A stretch of 64,000 nt of DNA from Spizellomyces sp. 'palustris' (taxonomy: Eukaryota; Chytridiomycota; Chytridiomycetes; Spizellomycetales; Spizellomycetaceae): positions 25,094-89,093 of the forward strand of contig QEAR01000081.1 in the NCBI GenBank assembly GCA_006535965.1, written 5' to 3'. This document shows positions 48,672 to 64,000 of this stretch, in pieces (positions within the stretch are counted from its first letter, which is position 1; each line of letters opens with the position of its first letter). The translations under genes and the position numbers were made by a program. The notes beneath the pieces were generated by a model, which was not told where the DNA came from, searched no databases, and was given only the letters and a program-made list of their open reading frames with translations.

Positions 48672-49458
48672 AGCGTGTCAAAAAATACAGGTGTCGTGAA
48701 TTTACCACATTTATTGTGAAATCATCATGAAGATAAACATGCAAATCAGGTCCACTTCAAGCCATCTGATGAATGGAACATTCATTGTATCCACTTGATT
48801 TTCAATATTAAACCCCCCTCTTCACCTCCGCCTTCTCGTTCTTTATCCTCAACTCTCAAGCAAGCAAATCATGAGAATGTGGATCTGGTACTGAGGACCT
48901 TACCCTCCCAATAATAACAACAATGGGCAAGGATTGCCTTGTAATGCTCCCACTACTTATGCAACTGTGATCACAGGTATGTCTTTGTATTTCCCATGCG
49001 TATTATCCAGTCTAATTGGTTTACAGCTATCCAAATATCCTATAACCGACCAACTCTCTCAGGGTGGCAGGCAATAGTAGGAGGATTTCTCTCGTGGTGG
49101 TGACCTGGTTAACCAACTGTGTTATTTGCATGTTTAATTATGCCAAGTAGCTTTATCTAGACTGGTTACCCAAGTGGTTCGATTCAATATGCTACTCACT
49201 TCTAAATGTCCGAATCATGTCCGCCCGCGATTTGATAAGCACGTGATGTGCCTAAGCCCCATCGACACACCGACACAGCTCAGATTCACACCTCGAATCA
49301 CCGTCACGATCTTACATCCGCAGTGAACGTCACGAGCAACAATCGACAGTAACAGACGATAAGTATAAGGGGACGCGGATAAATCTACAAAGTGGAAACC
49401 TGTTTTACAATCTCCACGGCGAATCTTTCTGAATGGGGCCTCACCTCTGTGGGGAACC
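48672..49458. promoter_or_regulatory. Intergenic region between XRCC3 and POLQ
   Basis: 787 bp between divergent repair genes. CACGTGAT is present at 49240-49247. It also contains a possible short spliced frame (48871-49103) discussed as a finding. Nothing else recognised. Confidence 0.4.
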
Positions 49459-56511
<7,053 letters not shown>

Positions 56512-56719
56512 TAATTGGTGTAGAATAATTTAATTTGTAATAGTCTATTGTCCCATATTTTGCCTTTACATTTATGCTCATGCTCAACGCTTTCTACGGT
56601 GGTTCGCATGACTTTTGACATACCATGCCAAAGAGACCAAAGCTTGCTCCAGTTGACTGGGATGACGGTAAATGCCATGGTCCCCAAACAATAGTTGTAA
56701 ATACTATCACTGAAAATAG

Positions 56720-57623
56720 TTAGCACTGTGTTTCCTTCAACTGGCCCACTGCTTCCCGAAGATATTTTTTCTCCTTTGAATAATGATAATTTAGCTGCAA
56801 TTCGTCATACCGATGGATGCCAACACGGTCGCCCAAGAAACCCCCCACTAGATCCCGGATTTCCACTAGTTCGTGCCACCGTCTATTTAATGCCACTGCT
56901 ATCGGAGCAGCGTCTACGTCTACTTCCTGTTGTAAGTTGCTGCATCTTTCACGAACGGCCTCGTCGCCAGCCGGATACGGGTTGGTTGGTTCCTCAAACG
57001 CTTCATCTGGCGAGGGACCATCCATGTCAAGGACAATGACAGCTCGCAACGCCATCCAGGGACCATGTATGGGGTGTACGCATAGAAAACAGTTCGGATT
57101 ACGATAGGCTGTGCCCGACAAATGACAAAGGCGTTGAAAATGGACAAATTCCTTGCCCGTGTTGTGCGGATATCGGATCAGATACTGCGTTGTTGATGGG
57201 ACGATATTCAATAATGCAGATTCTATAGTTTTCGCCGCAAAATCATCAAGGGGATTTGAGGTGCCTTTAAAGCTCGGAAGATTAGATGGACAGCCTTGAG
57301 AAATACGAGACAAATGAACGATGGCACCTTCTAGTCGAGATGCCGGGTCTTGTGCCAGGTAAGCTATGAACGGCTCCCAAATAGATTTGCTATTGTAGAC
57401 GAGAATGGCTAGTGTCGAATGAGAGCGATCAAAGGTCGGTAGGGGATATGGAGAGCAGGCTGGGTCATTATTGTATCCTGAACATGGAACATCAGACAAC
57501 AAGCACCTAGGAAGAAACTTCTAACCAGTACAAACGTTGTACAGGGAATGGCTGGCTAACAGCGAGACCCGCCGGCGACAAGGCATTGGCCAGACTCTTT
57601 ACTAGTTGCGTGTAATTGCTCAT
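56720..57623 (-). CDS. MMACHC: MMACHC/CblC-type cobalamin processing protein
   Basis: Two exons, 57623-57536 and 57477-56720; 281 residues, like human MMACHC (282). The joined N-terminus MSNYTQLVKSLANALSPAGL...VQRYNNDPACSPYPLP matches the family start. Other matches are LPTFDRSHSTLAILVYNSKS, KEFVHFQRLCHLSGTAYRNP, FLCVHPIHGPWMALRAVIVL and, at the C-terminus, GIHRYDELQLNYHYSKEKKY. MMACHC decyanates or dealkylates incoming cobalamins in the cytosol using glutathione or flavin and hands B12 to methionine synthase and methylmalonyl-CoA mutase. The gene implies B12 use, which yeasts lack. It converges on POLQ (208 bp) and diverges from a secreted-protein gene. Confidence 0.88.
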
Positions 57624-58090
57624 GCCAATTTCAGTGAGATGGCGGCAAAGAACCCTATCCTAGTGCTGATCTTGGTTATCGAAGCACGTGACATGCAGTG
57701 GTGCAAACCCCACTCTCAACATGTATGGTTTGCCTTGATTCCATTCTATAAAATAAACGATGCTAATAAGAACATGTAAATGTCCTGTCCATAAAGAACA
57801 TTAGCAGATGCCAAGGTCAATCTCCCGTGGCCGTTTGGTGACGGCGGCGGCGGCTACGACGTTCACATTGCGGCGTAAGGAGCCCTTTGCTGGCGGTGGA
57901 ATTTCGAAATTTTTTCAAAATGAATTTCCTTTTCGCCAATGGGCGTTTCAAAAGCCCTTCCCGTTTCCCTTCCAATAGTTGCGAGTGTTTCAACTAAACT
58001 GATGGACATGTGGCATTCCAATCGTTTATCAGCTATAAAGGATGGTTATTTTGGTCTCGCCCATTGGACAGCAACCTACAGAATATCACA
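57624..58090. promoter_or_regulatory. Shared 5' region of MMACHC and the secreted-protein gene
   Basis: 467 bp with CACGTGAC at 57685-57692 and a GGC-trinucleotide stretch near 57842-57853. Bidirectional promoter function is inferred. Confidence 0.35.
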
Positions 58091-58829
58091 ATGATCAAGT
58101 GGACATTTTGGGGAGCAGCTGCAGCTGCAGTTGCACTTCTTCCATCTTTAACCAGCGGACATGCCATTCTACTTTTCCCCACATCTCGCCAGACGGGAAC
58201 GCAAATGTCTTTCACTGATATCGGAATCAAAATCGCCACTTTCCCCCCTACTGCTGCACAGTTGAATTCCTGCCTAGATTCAACTCCCGTGGCTCCCCGG
58301 GAAGCGTTTGTCGCCGGCGGCGATGTGACTGTCAAATGGAGCATTACAATCCCCCACAAGGTAGCTATTGAATGGAATTATAGGGTCCGAATGTTCTACT
58401 TGGGGTTGAACGACATAATTCACAGAACCCACCTGGTGTGCGCGTTGCCGTGCAATATGATCCACAAAGCGATTTTATTGTCCTCAAGGATAACGTTGAT
58501 GTGAATGACTTGAGTAAGCATAAAAATGACCGTACTTTTGCATGGGATGGCATCTTACTTCTCTTGATGTAGCGGCTACATTGAGCCTTCCAGCGGATAA
58601 GAGCTCCGACACAGCAGTTCTCCAATGGCTCTGGGCTTCGCAGGAAGATGGTGCGTTTTCATCGTGGTGTGACCAGTAGCCTTTTACTAAATTTTCAATT
58701 GTCGAACATGCAGGAGGATTCTACATGGCCTGCAGCGATGTTGTGATCAAACCTGCAGCGGCCGGGAATACTGGCTTATCACCGCAGGAGGCTCCCCCAC
58801 CGTCTGTCGCAAGTCCCTCTGGCTGCTGA
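58091..58829 (+). CDS. Small secreted protein with predicted N-terminal His (LPMO/chitin-binding-4-like)
   Basis: Four exons, 58091-58360, 58426-58513, 58573-58650 and 58714-58829; 183 residues. The start MIKWTFWGAAAAAVALLPSL is a clear signal peptide. Cleavage after TSG would leave His24 as the first mature residue (HAILLFPTSRQTGT), the arrangement used by copper 'histidine-brace' proteins such as lytic polysaccharide monooxygenases. The mature body has VTVKWSITIPHK, NPPGVRVAVQYDPQSDFIVL, VDVNDLTAATLSLPADKSSD and LQWLWASQEDGGFYMACSDV, resembling chitin-binding type-4-like secreted proteins as I remember them. A second His (His89, in IPHK) is available. The C-terminus is Pro/Ser-rich. Redox activity is inference; a non-catalytic copper-binding protein is equally possible. 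Confidence 0.68.
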
Positions 58830-59302
58830 ACCCAATGCAGTCCCGGTTGCCTCTATTGCACCCGCACTAGTAGTACCACTAGCAGGGCCAAGGAGCCATT
58901 GCAGCTCTCACTTATTAGAGGAAAGGTACTTTTGTACAGGTTCATTTGCCTTGTCCCCTTCAGTTGGGAGAAGTAGAGTAGAACATATAGCATTTTCATG
59001 TACAGTTTTTTGATGTGGCAAAATAAAAATATCATGCCTGAAGTGTGCTAAGCGCGATATGCTTGGAAGTATTCTTGTGCGAAACGCTTGTTGCCTGAAT
59101 TGTGATTCGTTTGGTTGCAATTTGGGTCTTACACGACGTGCACGAACAATCGCTTTGACACAAGTACCCTACATTCTCTTCCGACTTCAGAACCTCCCGT
59201 TCCTCCGACCTTTTCACGCGTAACGGGGTTGTGATTGTCAACCGACGGCGCGCACACCGGCCGGAATTTCGCGTGTTGCCTTTCTAGCGAACCCGGAGCG
59301 CC
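58830..59302. other. Intergenic region, secreted protein to AP-2 mu
   Basis: 473 bp. 3' region of the secreted-protein gene followed by the AP-2 mu upstream region. An AATAAA-like AAATAAAAAT lies near 59020. No gene seen. Confidence 0.5.
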
Positions 59303-61252
59303 ATGCTGAGCGGGTTTTTTATATTCAACGTGAAGGGAGAAGTGCTGATATCGCGGCTGTATCGGCCTGACGTAAAGTGAGTTGTAGGCATGGCTGGGAG
59401 TGGCCGCAAACTCTAGAGGGCATTGGGAAACTGGCAAAACAACTCAGTGGGGTAGAGGAAAACAACGACGCTCAGTGCTGAAGCATGAAGCACACAAAGT
59501 GCATTGAATACGTTGGTCGGAATTGCGCAGGATATGGACGAGTGTTGCAATGTGTTTAAGATTTACGTGCTTTGGAAAGAAATTAACGTTGGTCCAAGGC
59601 GTTCTGTTGCAGATGTCTTCCGAATCCAAGTGGTGTCCTCTACCGATGTCCGTTCGCCCATTACCACACTCGGAAGCATGTCATTCTTCCACGTTCGCCA
59701 CGAGAACATGTATCTTGTAGGCGTAACGAAGATTAATGCCAATGCTGCGCTGGTGTTTGAGTTTTTGTACAAAGTCGTCAACCTGGGACGAAGCTATTTT
59801 GGAAAGTTTGATGAAGACGCCGTAAAGAGCAATTTCACTTTGATATATGAGTTGCTGGATGGTAAAGTGCCGTCTCCACGTCCCTATTTTGGTTTCGTCA
59901 TTCGAAGAAACATGTGTGTTGCGCCTTGCTAAATTTCTTCTCTCTCCTAAAGAGATATGCGACTTTGGATTCCCGCAAAACACGGAGGCTGAGACCCTCA
60001 AACTCTATATAACAACGGAAGGCGTACGATCAGAGAAGGCAATGGTCAGTGTTTGCTTGCATTTATGGACGAGTGTGAGGATGATGGCTAATGCAACGCA
60101 ATCTTCCGTTTTGACAGAAGGAAGAGGGGTCAAAGATTGCCATCCAAGCGACAGGCGCGGTGGCATGGCGCAGGCCAGATATAAAATACCGAAAGAACGA
60201 GGCTTTCGTTGATGTGGTGGAAAGTGTTAATCTCTTGATGAGTGCAAAAGGTACGCAAAGAAAACGGAATCAAATGGCTCTGACCTGCCTAGGCTAACTT
60301 TTTACCAGGCACTGTACTTCGAGCAGATGTTTCAGGCCAAGTTTTGATGCGAGCATATCTGTCTGGGATGCCAGAATGCAAGTTTGGTCTTAATGACAAG
60401 GTCTTGCTGGAAAAGGAAGGAAAACTTGGTACAGCTACTGCAGCAATGCCAGGAGGCGGAAAACGATCTACTGGAGCGGTAGAGCTCGATGATTGTCAAT
60501 TCCATCAATGTGTTAAGCTTGGAAATTTTGAAAGAGACAGGACGATAAACTTCATCCCGCCAGATGGCGAGTGCGAATTGATGAAGTATCGAACAACGGA
60601 GAACATTAACCTACCATTCCGGGTGCATGCAGTAGTGGTGGAACTGTCAAAAAATCGCATGGAATTCAAAGTCTCAGTGCGATCACAATTCACGAGCAAA
60701 ATATTTGCGCAGAATGTGCAACTCAAAATACCGGTGCCAACAAATACCAGCGGAGCAAAGTGCTTGGTAACTGCTGGAAAGGCAAAATACGTCGGGAGTG
60801 AAAATGCGCTCGTTTGGAAGTACGTGTTTTGTCCCCAGCATTTGGAGATGGTCACCCATAATAATTTGGCATGATGATTAGAATATCACGATTCCAAGGG
60901 CAACAAGAATACTTACTCAGTGCGGAGGCCGAGCTGACTCCAACTACTAATAAGAAGGCATGGTCGCGGCCACCGATCTCTATGGACTTTCAGGTGGGTG
61001 TGCATTACTACTTTCTCCAGTGGAGCCTGCCTAGGCTGAAACCATCATTTCACTTTCTAGGTCTTGATGTTCACGGCTTCCGGCCTCATGGTTCGGTTCC
61101 TGAAAATATTTGAAAAGAGCAATTACCCAAGTGTGAAGTGGGTACGCTACATGACGAAACCTGGGACCTACCAGATTAGGGTAAGACGAACGCCATGTTT
61201 TCCTTCAAATACAGCGACACTAACGCCCGCCCGGTCCTCACCGCAGTTTTAA
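59303..61252 (+). CDS. APM4: AP-2 clathrin adaptor complex, mu subunit
   Basis: Exon 1 (59303-59376) encodes [20 protein letters not shown], the longin-type start of medium-chain adaptins. After a 222-nt intron, [40 protein letters not shown] and [13 protein letters not shown] match AP-2 mu. The next splice joins YELLDE to [20 protein letters not shown]. Later blocks [60 protein letters not shown] and [15 protein letters not shown] complete the mu homology domain. VRSP plus PECKFG favour AP-2 mu over AP-1 mu. It recognises Tyr-based sorting signals and PI(4,5)P2 during endocytosis. The last exon is only two codons (Phe, stop at 61250-61252), against Arg-Cys in animals. Confidence 0.9.
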
Positions 61253-61568
61253 AATCCTGTGGTTACTAGTACAATATACAGTCGTACCCCGGCTGGGCTA
61301 TGTGCGGTGCTATTGTGTCATCACAGTAGGCGTTATTGGAAAATCGTAGTAAAAGTGATCATAATCAAACAGGATGGTTGCAGTTTATTCTTTCAAATAA
61401 TTAAGCGGCGTCTTCTTTCCCAGTTTGCCTCATGGCATGCATTGTATACAGAACAGAACACTTTTATCTAAATAGACTAATAACAGATCTTCGGTCGATC
61501 GAGGTCGCTCAGTTAGACTGACTCTTCTCGCACAATTCAAAGGGATCTGGTTGGGGAAAATCTGGCGT

Positions 61569-62779
61569 TCATTCGAATAGGAATGGAGAGTAGATTTGAG
61601 CTATACCGCTTTCGCGATCATGTAAGACGTGGTGCCAAAAGGTACCTGCAGTTGCTTCCAAGCTATCCGTCGGGTATGAGTGGGATACGGCAGTCATCGA
61701 TGCGAGATATCCATTATTGAAGCTGCTGTCATCAAGAGGTGATTGGAATTCTACTGGATTTGCCATAGGCTCTCCTTCTGCAGCACCAGCCACTCGATTC
61801 GGCGGCGATAGTTGGTTGAGTGATTCGGATACGTTGGGCGATGTGTCCCCTGCTCTTGATGAATGAGGACTGTGAGCCGCTTTTCTCTCAAGCAGACGTT
61901 CCTCAAATGATGGGGATTTGATGGGGACAACAACACTTGAAAGGGATACTTTCCCAGTTTCAGATAACGGTGGATGAACTCCTTTATCCCCACCTTCTGA
62001 GGTTGATGAAATGGAAGAAATAGACAGTCGTGATTTCTTTGCTGTGCTTTCCTTGCGTTTCTTCAGGGGGGTATATTTGTAATCCGGATATCGGAGCATG
62101 TGTTCTTTGCGTCCCAATTCCGCTTTTTTGCGGTAATACTCTTTGACTGCTTCTGGCTCATTTCTCCACATTTCTCCAATGATGACTGAGATATCTTTGT
62201 TGTTTGCGCCTGCGTGTTTCGCGAGGACTTCGTGCTGTTTTTCCATGCGATCTGGTACCATCAATATGATAAGTATGCGCGCATTCAGATGAATGCGTTT
62301 CAACACCTACACGTCATAAAGGAGTTTGCTGGGCGTGGTATTCGTTTAGGAGCTGCAGGCTTGGGATTTGTGGACACAAGGTATGATGGAAAGCCAAATT
62401 GTGTTGTCGGAAATGAGGTTGCGGGGTGGGGTGCAGAAGGGACCATGACGGGGGTATACCCTTCCGGAACCAAAACGAGCTGCTGGCCGGCAGTACTGTA
62501 TACGTGCCGTGTGGGTAAAACTTGAGGTGCTGCCGGCTGGGATACGAGAGGTCCTGGATGCTGATACATTTGCATTGTGGGTAGCGTTTGCATCGGCGCT
62601 ACGGACGCTGGGGGACCGCCCGCCATATGTCGCTGCATTTGTGCCATCATCATTGGGTCGTTTATAGAGTATCCGGTCATTGGTGGACTCTGCTGATATA
62701 CTACTGTAGGCGTCGGCTGAAGAGCGGCCTCTGAAGGTCTCCAGTAAGGATGTGAATTTGGTATCGTCACGAACGGCAT
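61569..62779 (-). CDS. HMG-box transcription factor, MATA_HMG type
   Basis: Two exons, 62779-62311 and 62251-61569; 383 residues. Exon 1 is Pro/Gln/Met-rich (MQRHMAGG, MQTLPTMQMYQ) and ends in KRIPRPANSFMT. A GTAGGT donor and CAG acceptor join it in phase to YRMEKQHEVLAKHAGANNKD, then ISVIIGEMWRNEPEAVKEYY and RKKAELGRKEHMLRYPDYKY. This is the MATA_HMG box found in fungal mating-type and sex-related regulators such as Ste11, MAT1-2 and SexM/SexP. The C-terminus is basic then Ser-rich. Role as mating-type gene is not shown; many fungi have several such factors. Only about 60 nt are spliced out, so the uncut frame looks like two broken ORFs. Confidence 0.85.
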
Positions 62780-64000
62780 AGCTGGTCCGGCTGACCAAAA
62801 TCGAAGGCGGCTGTGGGAGATGGGTGTGTAATCAGTTCGGAAATTCCGTACCGTAATTAATTGAAAGGGGACAGGGAAGGAATAGTGTTTAAAATCCGAT
62901 ACAAATCTTACTGCGCTGCGCTGCGCACCGTGTGTTCGTCTTGGGTACTATGGAGCACGTCTCCTTTAATGCACCAGCGGCATTAACGGGGCTACGTCTT
63001 GCTTTTATTCTCATATCAGCGGGCGCTCACGCAATTGGGACGGAAGACATTGGTAAACATTGTGATTTAAGGTAGGGGTCGGAAGGTAACTGGGACGCTG
63101 CTGCGCGGCGGAACTACCGAGGGCGCACTTACATAATCACGCCATTGTTCTGGAGCCACGGCCAACTTCTCATTACCAGGGTCTCCCAGCTGCCCCAAAG
63201 CCGCAGTGGCCTCTTGGGAACTATGGTGCCCGTAACCGGAAGAGTCACGCCCTTGCTTGTCCACGAGAAATATGAGCGTTGTTGTTCTTTGCATGTTTCT
63301 ACCAGCATATCGGAACCAGCGAGTCTCAACGTGAGGGATCTTTGTGCCTTCAATTGAATTTCCTATAAGAATGGTTCCAAAGGGGTCCTTCCGCACGTTT
63401 GTCCAGCGGTGACTCTGCAAAGCAAGGAGGTTCCGTTTGTCATTCACGAAAACCAGGAAGACGGGCGGAAGTTCAATGTCAAGGACCCCAGGGCCGCTTT
63501 GTTTTTGTGATTTGAAGGAGAACCGAAGAACGGGGGTTCATTGTTTTCTTGTGGCTGCCGTGTTGAGATAATCATCTTCGCATTGGCCCCAGGGTCCAGG
63601 TTTCTGAACTTTGGAGACGTCATGCATTCAGGGAGCAGTACGGTTCCATTGACACCACATTATCACCAAAGAGTCGAGACATACTGGCTGAAATAGGAAG
63701 CCCCGGAATTCACCCGGCTGGCGGTATTTATCCCTGATAAGCGTCGAAATTGGCCTACGTGTATAACCCCTAATACGAAATAAGGCTATACAGAGCGCGA
63801 TGGTAGCTTTCTCCTAAATCTGACAAGCAGCTCCCGCAAGAAGGTCACATACTCTACTCTACCTTGACGGACTTGTATTATTGGACATGCACATCTTGTC
63901 GCAACTTTTATCCAAAATATAAACCATTAGGCGCAAATGAATTAAAAGAATTGGGTGCACGGTCGGCGCAGTGAATATCTCCAAGGCATGACCAGAGGCT
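62780..64000. other. Terminal 1.2 kb, mostly unassigned
   Basis: Holds the HMG-factor 5' region (a GCGCTGCGCTGCGCA stretch near 62920) and an exon-like open frame on the minus strand (63127-63447). I could not assign the rest. Confidence 0.4.
63127..63447 (-). CDS. Possible exon of an unidentified gene
   Basis: The frame reads, in part, PHVETRWFRYAGRNMQRTTT and PEQWRDY, and ends at a good donor (TAT/GTAAGTG) at about 63126. It remains open upstream as SGPGVLDIELPPVFLVFVND, but that frame meets a stop before any Met or acceptor. No family recognised and no connecting exon established; it may be spurious. Confidence 0.22.

Noticed and set aside
49170-49190. tRNA B-box-like GGTTCGATTC
   Set aside because: No matching A-box, anticodon arm or acceptor stem around it.
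62951-63080. Plus-strand ATG at 62951 with a hydrophobic start (MEHVSFNAPAALTGLRLAFI)
   Set aside because: Frame closes soon after and no convincing downstream exon was found, so a signal-peptide gene cannot be supported.

Overview
The window is nuclear DNA of an intron-rich, compact fungal genome. The coding genes use the standard code and most carry several short spliceosomal introns, roughly 50-80 nt, with GT..AG ends. Three genes belong to the flagellum/cilium set that Dikarya have lost: CDK20/CCRK, IFT46 and a sperm-tail PG-rich repeat protein. A full DNA polymerase theta and a CblC-type B12 protein (MMACHC) are also absent from yeasts. Together these point to a zoosporic early-diverging fungus, most likely a chytrid. 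This placement is inferred from gene content, not from a database match.

Layout. 1-863: 3' end of an ISWI-accessory (ITC1/ACF1-like) gene. 1133-2038 (-): a serine-rich, possibly N-myristoylated protein. 2341-7248 (-): SMC6, head-to-head with the importin-beta gene KAP123 (7372-11186). 12272-14064: an ankyrin plus double CCCH zinc-finger protein. 14798-19684: a 1605-residue Pro/Ser-rich protein with internal repeats. 19685-21889: gene-free. 21890-23182: CDK20, converging on VPS16 (23242-27158, -). 27159-29025: gene-free, with a tiny assembly gap. 29026-31031: homeobox factor. 31265-33778 (-): IFT46 with a long CUE-bearing N-terminal extension, head-to-head with a mitochondrial-type PPR protein (33934-36082). 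36294-38185 (-): single-pass membrane protein. 38512-43170 (-): MIOS/SEA4, head-to-head with the PG-rich repeat gene (43417-45266). 45410-45882 (-): CENP-X/MHF2, head-to-head with PSMG1 (46003-47352). 47431-48671 (-): XRCC3, divergent from POLQ (49459-56511). 56720-57623 (-): MMACHC. 58091-58829: small secreted protein with a predicted N-terminal histidine. 59303-61252: AP-2 mu subunit. 61569-62779 (-): MATA-type HMG-box factor. The last 1.2 kb holds only an unresolved exon-like open frame.

Functional themes. (1) Genome maintenance: SMC6, CENP-X/MHF2, XRCC3 and POLQ lie in one 64 kb window, with the homologous-recombination gene XRCC3 and the end-joining gene POLQ divergently arranged. (2) Flagellar biology: CDK20, IFT46 and the PG-rich repeat protein. 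(3) Endomembrane and nutrient signalling: VPS16 (HOPS/CORVET), AP-2 mu, MIOS (SEACAT/GATOR2). Six divergent gene pairs share short 5' regions, and several of these carry a CACGTG E-box. I saw no rRNA, tRNA, CRISPR array or recognisable transposon gene.

Exon models were assembled by hand from reading frame, splice consensus and remembered family sequence. Boundaries given to the base are those where phase and homology both agree. Family assignments are from memory and should be checked by search.
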